Source of the DNA: Calliphora vicina
Taxonomy: Eukaryota > Arthropoda > Insecta > Diptera > Calliphoridae
Length of the DNA: 64,000 nt
Assembly (NCBI RefSeq): GCF_958450345.1
Contig: NC_088780.1
Span: 31,271,667 to 31,335,666, forward strand
Direction: 5' to 3'
The position numbers and the translations under genes are program-made. The stretch's first letter is position 1. Every line of letters begins with the position of its first letter. Below, in pieces: positions 36,227 through 48,319 of this stretch. A model generated the notes under the pieces. It searched no databases and was not told the origin of the DNA. It saw only the letters and a program-made list of their open reading frames with translations.

Positions 36227-36839
36227 TTTTTACGTTGTTTCCCAAAAAAGTCTTCATATTATTTCTCTTTTAGAAAAGAAATTTCTTCGGGCTATTATAT
36301 ATTTTGTATATATTTCTGAAAGAAATCTTAACGTATATAAGTACAAAATAAACTTGGCAATAGTGCAATAGGGCTCAACCTTCTCCAAACAAAATTTCTG
36401 ATTTATCTACAAATTTCAATAAAAGAAAATGTGTAGAAGCTTTTTCCAGTATATTATAATGATCTGAAGAATTATGAATTATATTATAAGGAATATTTTT
36501 TCTGAAGATTACTTCACTGAATTTCCCACAGTTTGACAGCGTTAATCCCTAATTCGATTCGAAAGAAAATCTTTTCGAATTACAATGTGTTTAACATATA
36601 TTTTCGAACATTTTTGTTTTCGTATTGAATTACGCAGTAACCGCCCTGGTTAAAAAATATATAAAAATCAAAATTTGTCGATATTTTAGCCATTTTGAGG
36701 CAATAGAGGCAGGTTTTACGGGTTAGTTTGTTTCCAGTTAGTTAGTTTCCGAGATATAGCCGTAAGAAAAATTGCATGTTCTTCCGAAAGCCAAAATATA
36801 CATGACCTAAAACTAGCTAGATTTTGTTAGTTTCGTTAA
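36227..36839. other. AT-rich interval, no gene recognised
   Basis: No supported feature. It may contain diverged leading sequence of the following mariner remnant. Confidence 0.4.
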
Positions 36840-37660
36840 GTACTTACAGAAAGTCCACACGTGAAGGAGTTTGCACTTTATGTTCCATCCGTTTCAACTT
36901 GCGATAGATGGTTTGTGCGGTTCAGAAGTGGTGATTTTGACACGGAAAACAAACATCGCCTAGGACAGCCAAAAAAGGTTTGAAGACCAATAGGAGGCAT
37001 TACTCAAAGAAGATTGTTGTAAAACTCAATAAGAGCTTGCACAATCATTGAGATCAACTCAAGCAGTAATTTCAAAATGTTTATGAGCAGCTGGATTCAT
37101 TCAAAAGCAGAGATATTGGTTACCATACGAATTGAAGCCGAGAGACCCTGAATGACGATTTTTCATATCCAAAATGATGCTTGAAGCTACAAAAGAAAAT
37201 CATGTTTGTACCAAATTATTACTTGCGATGAAAAATGGATCAATTACGACAACCCGAAGAGTAAGAGATCGTATGTGAAGCCCGGTGAAGCAACAACAAT
37301 TGACACCAAAGCCAAATATCCATAAAGCGAAGGTAATGTTCTGTAATTGGTGGGAGCAAAAGGGTCCTATCTATTATGAGCTGCTGAAATCTGACCAAAC
37401 CATCACAGGGAACCTGTACCGAACGCTCGGTCACATGTTGCAATACCTGTTAAAAACTATTTTTTTAGAAAGAATTGGTTGGGAAGTTTTGCTTCACCCG
37501 TCCGTCCAACTACTACTTGTTTCGATCGATACATAACGCTTTCTCTGGGATAGTCATCCCCTTTTAACAGAGTATCCGATATTGGTTTGATTCCTTTTTG
37601 GCCTCAAAAGATGAGCAATTTTTTTTTCGAAAGCCATATGTTGTCAGAATGCTAAGGTGC
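36840..37660 (+). pseudogene. mariner (DD34D-type) transposase remnant, copy 2
   Basis: In order, several frames give: a DNA-binding stretch near 36900-36980 (RWFVRFRSGDFDTENKHRLG), the first catalytic block ITCDEKWINYDNPK (Asp codon at 37227) followed by KRSYVKPGE, then KVMFCNWWEQKGPIYYELLK near 37330-37390, IGWEVLLHP near 37475, and WFDSFLASKDEQFF near 37590-37625. The blocks lie in different frames with stops, and the region of the second and third catalytic Asp is lost. It shares the same family and long DNA identity with the copy at 23399, so both come from one family that has since died here. Confidence 0.85.
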
Positions 37661-37744
37661 CATAGAAAGCCATACGTCCTCTTTTTTAGAGGACAATCAT
37701 GTATTTTAACTGGCTGTCATCTATAAAATTTGTGTCCTCTATAT

Positions 37745-38345
37745 GTCATCTTTTTTCATCTTAATTTTTAAAATCAAAACAAATTTTGTAAATACTAGAC
37801 TTTTTCAAAAGTTTCATTAAAATCGCTATCTTTCAATTAGAAATTCCAAATATTGAAATATTTGACCATCACAATTTAAGGGTTAACGTTTTCCGATTTT
37901 AGTAAAACTTTCAGAGTATGTTTAAAATTATCTATACTATAATATTCTGAATTGGTTTATTTAAAATTCATAACAGTAAGGAAATTGGGCTCATTCGCCA
38001 AAATATGGCCAAATTATTAGTGTTTCCCGAAAATTGCAAAATTTAAATCGCAGGTTCTGAAAAAATAGAGGAGATATTGACATAATTTTTTCCTATTTTT
38101 ATTCCCTATTATATTCTTTTTAAATCCCATTAAGATGATCAAAAATTCTGAAATTTGTTAAACAAATTTTTTTTAAATTTTTAAATAGAGTTTTGAAAAA
38201 ATTAATTTTTTCGCCTTTTAAATGCACCTCAAATCTTCAACGTCGCGACGTTGCGCCACCAGTTAACGTTATCCTATCATCCTAATAATACACTTCTAGT
38301 GGGGGACGGCCTGTACCCTGAAATGTTTCTTCGTCCATTCAATCT
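37745..38345. repeat. Dispersed repeat, copy 1 (pairs with 48320-49310)
   Basis: It shares with the copy at 48.3-49.3 kb: GAAATTCCAAATATTGAAA, ATTTAAGGGTTAA, AATATGGCCAAA, GCGCCACCAGTTAACG with TTATCCTATCATCC, and GGGGGACGGCCTGTACC ... ATCTTGGAGCACTCTAATAT. Both copies run in the same direction. No coding frame or clear terminus is visible, so the class is unknown. Confidence 0.7.
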
Positions 38346-40148
38346 TGGAGCACTCTAATATACATACAAATGTATATGTGAACCATGGCCATGTATGTGA
38401 ACGTAAAAAATGTTCAATTCAAATAAATTTTTTACTTTTTTCTTTATGTCATCTATTTTCAATTTCAAAATCTGGTCGGCTTATCTTAGCTAACAATGGC
38501 CAAACTTTGAATAAATTTATATTGTACAAATGTTTCAAAATAGAAGCTAAAAATTTAAAAAAAAATCCAGCATTATTAAGTCATATTTGAAAAACTCACT
38601 GACTTTTTGGTTTCTTAATGATAAATGTTTAAAAAAATACTAGTTTGAAGTTAGTTCTTAGTAAATATCAGTTGTCAGAAACCTAATTTTTTATTATAAA
38701 TGTTGCTCTGAAAATGTATAGGATATATTTTGTAAAGTTCCCAATTGTACCAACTACTTGTAAATAATGCTTATATCTACAATTTAGGAGACTCACAAAC
38801 CTTGCCTACACTTTCTAAACCACTGTGCGTCCTAGCTTGGCCTGGCCTGTTGTGCTAAACAGGCAGCCTGTCTCTCATTTCGTGTTTGTGTGTAGAAATA
38901 TAAAATTGCTAAACGAAAAAAAAAATAATAATAAAATTACAAAGTTTTTCATATGTTGTTGTTGTTGTTGTTTTTGTAGCTGGCATTAAAATTAATCCTA
39001 TTTATTTTGTTAACATATTTACACAGTTGGATTAAATTATAACCAAATTGGACATGTCATTTAAAACACCTGGAATTATGTAGAATTTATCACAACAATT
39101 TTTGGGTAACTTGAGTGTTATGAGGCAATGAAAGGTGAATTTAAATTTTAAAACTCATGGCAGAGTAAGGCCAAGAAACAAATAAAAATTAGTGATTACA
39201 GAAAGCTATTTGGAACAGCATTTTCTATAGAAAATTTAAAGCACTTTTCCTTTAATTTACAAATAATTCCAATAAAGCCCTCGTTATGTTATAATTTTAA
39301 TTACACAACTGTCAAACAGTTGACAGTTGCTGTGTTGACACACCGAGACTTCATATATATTTTATTTTTGTAATTTTATTACTGGCACGTATAAAACTTT
39401 TTCTGTGTGCAATTTTCACCTCAGTTTTAAATAATATATTTTTTTTTATTCGCAATTTCCTCCATCTTGTGCCTTTGATATATTTCCTGTTGTATTTTTT
39501 TATTCTTTAATTAACATATTTTACACTTCAATAAATACGCGTTATTTTCAGCAAAATTTTAAATAAAATACAAAGAGAAAAATTTGTACAAAGGAAACAA
39601 GAGAAAACGACAACCTCAATAACATCGTTAATTAAGGACTACCGGAAGTTATTTAATTGAAATTCAAATATTTAATTTGAAAAGGCAACAATAAAAAGGA
39701 TAAAGAAAACAAAGAGTTTTTTGTATTTTGTGGTTATTTGGTCAATGGGAATTAAATTTAATAAGTGACAAATTGATTGTTGGGATTTGAAAGCTCATAA
39801 AATTTTTTTTTAGAAATAATTCGGTATCTCGGGATCTATTAGATACATTGTTACGAAAATTCAGTTACACTGTTGTTCAGTTTCCTTGGGGTAACGAGGG
39901 CCAGTTCGTGGACCTTCAAAATTGGTAACCACGGATCTCATATTTTTTTAAAAAAAATCGCCAAATTTTGCATGGAATCGGAGTTGTATGAAATCCAATG
40001 TAATTTTTTGTTTAATTGATAAAGAATTTAATTCTATATCGAATATAAAACCGATAACTTTGAATTTCACGAGAACAATGTTCTTTTTCTGTCGTTTTCA
40101 AAACCGATTCCGACAATGATTGGATTCTACGACAAACCCGAATATATG
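38346..40148. other. AT-rich interval, no gene recognised
   Basis: Mostly unique. ACCACTGTGCGTCC at about 38820 resembles the CACTGTG ends seen elsewhere. A short perfect palindrome with arms CAACTGTCAA / TTGACAGTTG lies near 39306-39329. A TTG trinucleotide run is at 38955-38970. No exon is supported. Confidence 0.4.
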
Positions 40149-40921
40149 AAACAAGTAAGAGAGCTATATTCGGCTGTGCCGAATCTTATATACCCTTCAC
40201 CAAATTATACTTTAAAATAAATTTGTTTAAATATTTTTAATTGTTTTTCAAAATTTTTTTAATTTTTTTTAAAAAAAGTTTTTTCAAATTTTTTTTAAAA
40301 AAAGTTTTTTCAAATTTTTTTTAATTTTTTTTAAAAAAAGTTTTTTCAAAAATTTTTTTAAAAAAAGTTTTTTCAAAATTTTTTTAAAAATTTTTTTTTA
40401 AAAAATTTATGACAAAAAAAAATTTTTTTTGATGAAAAAAAAATTCGGGTTAAAAAATATTTTTCCCGATTTTGACCCATTGTAGGTCCAACTAACTATA
40501 GCCTTATCTACATCGTTGCAATGGACTTTGAAATATCTATCATAAGATATCCATATTGTTTATATTAATGACTTAGTAATCCAGATTTAGATCAAAAATA
40601 GGTAAAAAATAGAGTTTGTCCCGGTTTTTTGCTCATATCTCCGTTATTTATGGACCGATTTTGCTGATTTTAAATAGCAAACTTCTCGAAAGCATGTATG
40701 ACAGAATTATTGAAGATTTGGATCCCGGATATATCTGGGGTCTTCAGAAAATTGATTTCAACAGACAGACACAGACAGACAGACGGACATGGCTTAATCG
40801 ACTCCGCTATCTATAAGGATCCAGAATATATATACTTTATAGGGTCGGAAATGAAAAATGTAGAAATTACAAACGGAATGACAAACTTATATATACCCTT
40901 CTCACGAAGGTGAAGGGTATA
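40149..40921 (-). mobile_element. mini-me/DINE-1-like element, copy E, full length
   Basis: The most complete copy: ACAAGTAAGAGAGC, the stem-loop ATTCGGCTGTGCCGAAT, TATACCCTTCACC, a middle expanded by repeats of TTTTTTAAAAAAAG (40240-40400), the conserved core, CAGACAGACACAGACAGAC, the TATATATAC block, GGTCGGAAATG, and the end CACGAAGG with TGAAGGGTATA. It is a non-autonomous subfamily 1 member. Confidence 0.88.
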
Positions 40922-43265
40922 AAAACATTAAAATGTTTGAAAGGGGCCAAGGTTTGTTAAGCTTCTGAATAATAAGTATAAGCTTTTTTATAAGTATTTG
41001 GTATTGGTGAAAACCTTAGGACTTGAAGATTGATAATGTAGTAAAATGAAATAATTTTATGAATTTTTTAGACGTTATTTATCTTAAAAACTAAAAAAAA
41101 TTAGAAATTATAATATGGAAATTTGAATTAATGTTAAATTTTAACGGTTAAAGATATCATAACAAAATTTTAAACTAATGTAGATCAAAGTGTTCTTAAA
41201 TCAATGGCATTATAATTTTTACATTTTTTATTTTCAAATACCGAAATTTCTTAAACGGGGAAAATGTGTTCCAAAAACTCAGTTTTTTTTAGAAAAGTGC
41301 CTACTGTGACGTTATTTACCGTGTGATAGTAAAAACAAACTTTGTTAGTATTTATATAAGATATAGGGTTATATAAGTATGGAGTATTTTCGAGGATCGG
41401 TGATTTTGGTTTTTAGAATTTTTTAATCAAACCTAAACATTATTTTAAAATTGTCCCAGTTTGAATAGATCTGGTGGGGACTAGGTCCGCTTAAGTGAAC
41501 CAAATTCACTTACACGCTTTTGCATTAAATTCTCTTTTCGGATCATATAAAAAATGTATATAGTCCCGAAGAAATTTTTTTCAACAAAAGAAAAAATATA
41601 GGAATTTTTTTGGGAAAAAACCCGAGATAACTGTTAGCAAATTGTTTTTATAGTATTCGAAATTTTATCGCAAATATAGATATTTAAAAAAAGTTTCAAA
41701 GCTGCGTAACAGATCTAAAAAACTAAAAAAAGATCGAGCAAAATTAAAAAAAAATAAACCTAAATAAATAAAAATTGACCTAAAATACATACATACGTAT
41801 GTATGTATGTTTTTTGTAGATCTTCTCTAGGACTATTTATATTTTAAATATCAGCACATTCGAATAATAAATAGATTTTTGGTGATTTTTTTTTTTGAAA
41901 AATGTGAAAATAAGAATTCTCTCAGACATTAATATACAACACTTTTGTCAATTTTTCACTACCCGATTCCCGGTATTTTTAGTCGGGATACCCGAGAACT
42001 AAAAACTGACGAAACTACAAAGAAAACAAGTCAGAACTCTATTTTTATAACAAAAAAGTGGAAATTTTTATTTTACAGTTTTTCGTTTATATCTCGGCAA
42101 CTTTATTTGGGGTTTTTCCAATGAACATTTAAAAAAGCATATGGAAAACTGCACGATCTAGAAATAATGGTGAATAATCTTCAATGCCAAGATTGACCGG
42201 TGCGAATTATTCCAGAAAACACTAGTAGAACAAAGGACCTACTTTTGATGGCGGCCATTTGGTATTTTCAAGTATAGAATTGATTTTAGCCTTGAAAGGA
42301 AACACAGCAATAGTCCTTGGTAACAATGACAGCTTTATAATGAGTGTGTTTTACATATGTTGTATTATAAAAATTCAACTTTGAATCCAATAATTTGAAA
42401 TTTTCGAGATCAACATAAATTATATCTCTTAACTATTCAGTTAAATGTATTGAATTCATTCCTTTTACTAAAAGGCTTAAACATTTTTTTTCAATTCATT
42501 TTGAAAATGATTAAAAGCTAAATATAACTGACATTTTAACTCAATTTGTAGTAGATTTGAATCAACAAAAATTTAATCATTCAAAGTTTGAATAAATTCT
42601 GTTATTAATTAACTTCAAAACTAATTCAATTTAAATGAAGCATTTGAAGGAAGCTAAAGAATTAGATATTGGGAATGGATTTATGAAATGAAAGGCTGAC
42701 ATTTTTTAATTACGGATTAAGATTTTAGTGAATTATGCTAAAATTTAATTAATTACTACGAAGCTCTATATATAATGATTATAACACTAAGTTTTTATAT
42801 GAAATTTTGCTATAATATTCATAGTTTACAGTATTAATATATATATTTCGGGTACCCGGGAATGTAGAGAAAAATTTTCCGATTCCCGGTAATCAAAATA
42901 GGTCGGGAAATTAAAAAACCTAACTATAAGTTTATTCTACAAAAATGATCTACTCAACATGCCCTTTCAGAATTATAGGGTCGTTATTCCCTTCCAATCA
43001 AAAAGTCTCAATTTGTTAGACATTATTATTAATTAATATACTTATCATAGGACCAAATAAATGCCAAGGATTACGTACCTGAAAGTAGAAAAATTAAGAA
43101 AACAAAGGTTACACAATTCAATAACAAATTTGTATTATAAATATTTAATGAATGTGAATGTGTCTTTAGTTCCTAAACACATGATTATATAAACCCTAGA
43201 GCAGGCGCGGATCCAGGGCGTGAAAAAAGGAACTTTCTCCCAAAAACGGAAATGTTTTAATATGA
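40922..43265. other. AT-rich interval, no gene recognised
   Basis: No supported exon. CCCGATTCCCGGTA occurs near 41961 and again near 42883, and CGGGTATCCCG / GGGTACCCGGGAAT-like stretches occur beside both. These may be ends of an unrecognised element of about 0.95 kb. A palindromic ACATACGTATGT microsatellite is at 41787-41812. Confidence 0.4.
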
Positions 43266-43890
43266 AGAAGTAAGAGAGCTATGCCGAATCTTTTATACCC
43301 TTCACAAAATTATATTTTAAAATAAAAATTGTAAATAGTTTTAGGTAAAAGAATTAAAAAAAAAAAAAAAATTCAAAATTTTATTTTAATTTTTTTTTTA
43401 GTTTTTAAATTTTTCTATTTTAATTTTTAGTGAAAAAAATTGTATAACAGAAAATTTTTTTTTGTGAAAAAAAAATTTGGGGTAAAAAATATTTTTCCCG
43501 ATTGTCACCCATTGTAGGTCCGACTTTCTTTGGTCTTATATACTGCTGCAAAGGTCTTTGAAATATCTATATTGACTTTATTATATCCAGGTTCCTTATA
43601 TCTCAGCCATTTGTGGGCCGATTGTCTCGATTTTAAATAGCAACAGAGCAGGGACAATTACCCATATATTAATGTATGAATCATGTATGGTAGTTATTTG
43701 GGGGCTACGGAATGTTGATTTCAACATAGAGACTGACTGACGGACATGGCTATATCGACTCTGCTATCAATAACGATCCAGAGTATATATACTTTGTAAG
43801 GTCGCAAATGAAAAATGTAGAAATTACAAACCGAATGACAAAATTACATATATATTCCCTTTGCCACTCATGGTGAATAGTATGAAGGGT
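43266..43890 (-). mobile_element. mini-me/DINE-1-like element, copy F, subfamily 2
   Basis: It has AAGTAAGAGAGC but one arm of the stem-loop is deleted (AGCTATGCCGAATC). The core has CCATATATTAATGTATGAAT, the GGTCGCAAATG block and the end TTTGCCACTCATGGTGAAT. Confidence 0.82.
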
Positions 43891-45029
43891 CTGATTAAGA
43901 AACATGGAAGGAAAGCAGTTTTTAAATAACTTTTGAGTGTTTTTCATTTGAAAATAGTTTTCGTTTGGTGTTTCTGAATCAGGCCCAATGATACCTCCAG
44001 CACATAATCCACGTGGGAATGGCAACAATTTTACTTTCAAGCGGCATATTCATTGATCCTTTAGGAAGAATTTTAAGAAATCCTTAGTGAGTATTTCAAA
44101 AGAAGGTTGAGGAGCACAAAAACTCTATTGATGTCGAATAGCCAATAGGAGACCCAGTGCTGGTATATTGTTGTAATAAAATATGTACTTAAACTTATGT
44201 TTTAATTATTCTAAGCTTTTTAAATATCTTCATAAATCCAATGTAAATAACACTTATTACTTTAACACCCGTAACTTAAATATTTAAATCGTTTAAATTT
44301 CTCTTTGATCCACTTTCACTTTAATCCCGCTAAACATAATTGTACAACAACAAAAGTAAACAAAAGCCTACTGCTCTTTATTGTTTTTTTTTTTTTTTTG
44401 TTTTCCTGCTCTTTGTTTTTGTGTTATTTTTTTATCAACACCTAATATTTTATTCTTTCTATTCCTGTTCTTCTTATTTTCAATTTGTCCGTTGTTGTTT
44501 TTGTTCCATCTCTTTATGTTTATGTTTGTTTGTGTGTTTGCATGTTTATGCTTTATTATGCCCAAAAGAAAATTGTCGCCAGTTATGTGTTTGTTCGCCA
44601 ACGATGACGATGACTGTAGTCAGTCAGTCCTTGAGGCGACAAATCATGCAGTGTTGCTTTCATTAAAATTAAGTGTGATAGAAAAGTCGAAACAACAACT
44701 TCAAACAAATAATAAAAAAAAAACATACATAAACAAACTAACTTTCATACATATAGCAAAAGGGTGTTTCAAAATTCATGTAAGATTTAAATTTGTAGCC
44801 ATTTGTTTTGTAAAATGTTACCAACTATAAAATAAATAGTTTGACTGCTGAGGCTTTAAACACATACATATATTATAGCAGGCTATACAGCTACACAAAT
44901 ACAAATGAAATTGGCGGCAATCGTAGCACTGTACTCAGCAACATCGTAGCCAGCTGACATTGAAGTTTGAAATTTACAAGAATACACCGGTAGCTAATGC
45001 AGTTGCTGTTAACTCTAATAGCGCCTACG
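43891..45029. other. Interval without recognised gene
   Basis: T-rich DNA around 44340-44540 gives long but low-complexity frames (44340-44830) rich in Phe and Leu with no family resemblance. No exon is called. Confidence 0.4.
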
Positions 45030-45270
45030 ATAACCTAACTGACTCACAACTCGCTGTTACTATTATATATAGGCAGCGCCTTCTTCTAGAAGTCTCATGA
45101 ATAATCAAATAGAAAAAATAAAATGTTGTATTTCCACAATGATCACCTAGGGCTTTTAATGCTGAATTACAGTTAATGTTATCATACTTACAAACAATGT
45201 TAATAACAGCGTGTTATCAACAGTATTTATAAGTAGAAGTTTCTACTGATGGAAATGTTTATAAACATGA
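45030..45270. mobile_element. Partial LTR, same family as the solo LTRs
   Basis: It matches the 3' half of the 35620 LTR: CAGCGCC followed by TTCTTCTAG, TACTTACAAACAATG, and GTAGAAGTTTCTACTGATGG. The TG and CA ends are missing. It runs into the 35-bp repeats. Confidence 0.65.
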
Positions 45271-45279
45271 GGAGAAAAT

Positions 45280-45570
45280 TTCCACATTTTCTATAGAAAA
45301 TTTGTCAAGGCAAAATTTTCTGTATAAAATTTTTTATAGAAAATTGGTCCTATTCAAGGCAATATTTCCTATAGAAAATTTGCCTGATTCAACATATTAC
45401 AAACTATTTTCTATAGAAAATTCTTCCGATTTGAAGCAACATTTTTTATAGAAATTTTTTGCTTTCAAGGCAACATTTTCTATAGAAAATTTGTGCTATT
45501 CAAGGCAATATTTCCTATAGAATATTTGTCCGATTCAAAGCAACATTTTCTGTAAAACTTTTATCCGCTA
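45280..45570. repeat. About 35-bp tandem repeat with palindromic TTTTCTATAGAAAA, 8 copies
   Basis: The centre CTATAG (or a variant) recurs near 45291, 45335, 45369, 45411, 45447, 45480, 45515 and 45550, spaced 33-44 bp. Between centres the unit reads TTTGTCCGATTCAAAGCAACA-like sequence. Each unit can fold on its own. Confidence 0.85.
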
Positions 45571-45667
45571 CTGGGAAATTTTTTCATTTCAGAAACAAGC
45601 AGCCGTTACAGACCGTTAAATTCAAATTGATAATGCAATTATATTATTATATTAATACAATATTAAC

Positions 45668-46300
45668 CAGTAAGAGAGCTATATTCTGCTGTGCCGAATC
45701 TTATGTACCCTTCACCAAATTATACTTCAAATTACAAATTTTAAATATTTTTAGGTAAACAAATTTTGTTTTTCCAAAGTTGAATTTTTAATTTTTTGGA
45801 ATTGTTATTTTAAATTTTAAAATTTTTTTTTTAAATTTTTAAAAATTTTTTTTTTTTAGTAAAAAAAAAATTCGGGTTAAAAAATATTTTTTCCGATTTT
45901 GTCTGATTGTAGTTCCAACTTACTATGGTCTAATATACGTCGTTGCAAAGGTCTTTGAAATATCTATCATTCATATTGTCTATATTAATGACTTAGTAAA
46001 CCAGATATAGGTCAAAAATCTAGGTTGTCCTGGTGTTTTCCTCATATCTCTGCCATTTGTGGACCGATTTTGCTGATTTTAAATAGGAAACTTCGCGAAA
46101 ACATGTCGGACAGAATTATTGAAGATTTGGATCCCGAAGATATCTGATTTCTTCAGAAAATTGATTTCAACAGACAGACGGACATGGCTTAATCGACTCC
46201 GCTATCTATAAGGATCCAGCATATATATACTTTATGGAGTCAGAAAATTATATTGTGGAAATTACAAACTTATATGTATATACCGAAGGTGAAGGGTATA
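45668..46300 (-). mobile_element. mini-me/DINE-1-like element, copy G
   Basis: Subfamily 1: stem-loop with one change (ATTCTGCTGTGCCGAAT), TACCCTTCACC, the core with GAAGATTTGGATCCCGAAG, a short CAGACAGACGG block and the end CCGAAGGTGAAGGGTATA. Confidence 0.85.
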
Positions 46301-46483
46301 AAAATGTCTTTATAATCGATATAATTTGTTTCTTTTAATTTGAATTATAAAAAGGTATTGAGTAGCATCGAGTATTGAAAAGTATCGACTTTTTACAATA
46401 ACACTAAATTCTGGCTCATTTATGCAAAATGGTCATGGAAAATTTCGACACAAGAGTGTCTATATGACAGATAAGCCATGAAG

Positions 46484-46724
46484 GCTTAAGAGCTATATTC
46501 GGCTGTGCCGAATCTTATATACCCTTCTCCAAATTATACTTAAAAATGTTTTTTTAAAATTTTTTTTTTCAAAATTGTTTAAAAAGTTTTTTCCAAATAT
46601 TTTTTTTTTAATTTTTAAAACATATTTTTTTTGGAAAAAGATCTTTTGATGAAAAAAAAAATTCGGGTTAAAAAATATTTTTCCCGATTTTGAACAATTG
46701 TAGGTCCAACTTACAATAGCCTAG
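46484..46724 (-). mobile_element. mini-me fragment H (stem-loop half)
   Basis: Carries an intact stem-loop and TATACCCTTCTCC, a T/A-rich middle and TTGTAGGTCCAACTTAC, then stops at CCTAGGGATGCCAGATT, which looks like the edge of a different repeat. Confidence 0.75.
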
Positions 46725-47660
46725 GGATGCCAGATTCAGATTCGCAAAAAGCTGGACATTGGGTTTTAAAAAGCTGGACAAATAAAAAAAAAACTGGACA
46801 TTAAAAAAGTGACCGAGAAAATGTTAATTTTGGTTTTGTGTAAATATTTTTTTTTAAATATATTTATATCCAGTGTACACGGTGCTACAGTAAAAGAAAA
46901 CTTGGATAACGACCTAGTGTGGGTATAGGTCTTGTTGAGTACATACAAATTGTGTAAACAAATTTCAGAAACACCCACAAATTCAGAAGTTATTCTAAAA
47001 AACTATTTTTAGTGATGTTCGTCAACTTAACGACCAGTAAATCTGTCAGTTTTTGTCTGATTTTTAACGGGTTTAGAAAATAAACTTATTACTCTTTAAA
47101 ATGACGTGCATTTTTTGATACATTTGTAAGTTATAAATTTAATGCATATATTTTATGAAAGGTTAGTTCTTTGCTTTTCCGTAACTGTTTAAAATTTTGA
47201 AATCGATCCAAAAATGTGTGAGTTGTTTCAAAATAACTCAAAATTTTGAGGGTGTTTCAAAATCTTTCAAAACGGTATTTGTATGTCCTCACCTAGGCTT
47301 ATAATACTTACTTGGTCGCTTTTCAAGTTTAAGATTTTTTTATTGGGTAATACAAAAAATCGGGTGATTTTTTTTTTAATATTTAAGGCAGTATTTAAAT
47401 AAAAATTAAAAAATAAAAGTTGAGAAAAAGCTAATTTTTTTACTTTTTCTGAAATTTTGGAGCTTCGAAAATTATTTTTTTGGTATGTCGTAGTGGAAAT
47501 TTGTTTTCTTCATGACAAAAGCTATCGAAAAATCGATGGAACAATATCGATTGCTAAATCGACTAACCCTAATATACATACTTACAATCATATGTATGTA
47601 TGTAAATGAAGAAAGAATTAAAAGTAATAAATTAAATACTAAAAACACTGCCACTTTATT
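46725..47660. other. AT-rich interval, no gene recognised
   Basis: Contains a short direct repeat of AAGCTGGACA (46750-46800). No coding region is supported. Confidence 0.4.
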
Positions 47661-47661
47661 A

Positions 47662-48290
47662 CGTTTTTGAGCTTACGGATTTGGCCAATTCCAAACCTTT
47701 AGAGATATGTAAACTATTTTGAATATCTATACAAGATTCCTCTAAATTTGTTCGTATTAATTTTTTAGTATATAGATTGTTTAAAATAGAAAAAACTCTT
47801 TCACATAAACATACAACTTTTCTAAAATTCTCGAATTCATTCCTTTCACCTTTGGTAAACAAAATAGGACCATATCATTTGACAAATCTCTTGATATTTG
47901 TTTATAAGCTTCACGAAGGCAGCAGTAATCAATACATAGTTTATCGTTATCTATTTCTTCAGATATTTCAAGTTTTTGTAAATCTTCCCAAGAAAATAGG
48001 ACATTTTATAAATTTAAAGCTATTTTATAAAAAAAAGGGAGTCATCACCAAATTCCTAAAGATTTTCTAAATAGCTAACCGCTGTTTTTAAAAAGTCTTA
48101 TAATTTCGTCTTAAAAGTTTTATGTTCATTAGGCGAATTTTTTTTTTTTAAAAAATGGTTAACTTTGGTGCCAACAAATGTGTTATGTATTCTACATTTA
48201 AGGCTATTCATAAGTACGGTCATTATATCGTGCCACTCTACAAGAGTCATTCTCAAGAGCTGTAAATTCCTGCATTATGTTTTGCATGTA
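47662..48290 (-). pseudogene. hAT-like transposase C-terminal remnant
   Basis: On the minus strand, frames give in order: LRMTLVEWHDIMTVLMNSLK (about 48270-48210), FVGTKVNHF, WEDLQKLEISEEIDNDKL and CCLREAYKQISRDLSNDMV (about 47995-47860), then CERVFSILNNLYTKKLIRTN (about 47810-47750) followed by LEESCIDIQNSLHIS. The ERVFSxLNNLxTKKxxR pattern is the hallmark of the hAT dimerisation domain at the C-terminus. The blocks lie in different frames, with a frameshift just before CERVFS. It may instead belong to a related domesticated-type hAT group. It is non-functional as it stands. Confidence 0.5.
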
Positions 48291-48319
48291 CTCTTAAGGG
48301 TTAATTTCCATTTTTGTAC

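Noticed and set aside
39306..39329. Short perfect palindrome CAACTGTCAA/TTGACAGTTG as a regulatory site
   Set aside because: Too short and isolated, with no adjacent gene; could be chance in 64 kb of biased sequence.
44340..44830. Phe/Leu-rich frames of 108 and 149 codons
   Set aside because: T-rich low-complexity DNA; not ATG-supported membrane proteins, and overlapping frames on both strands are equally open.
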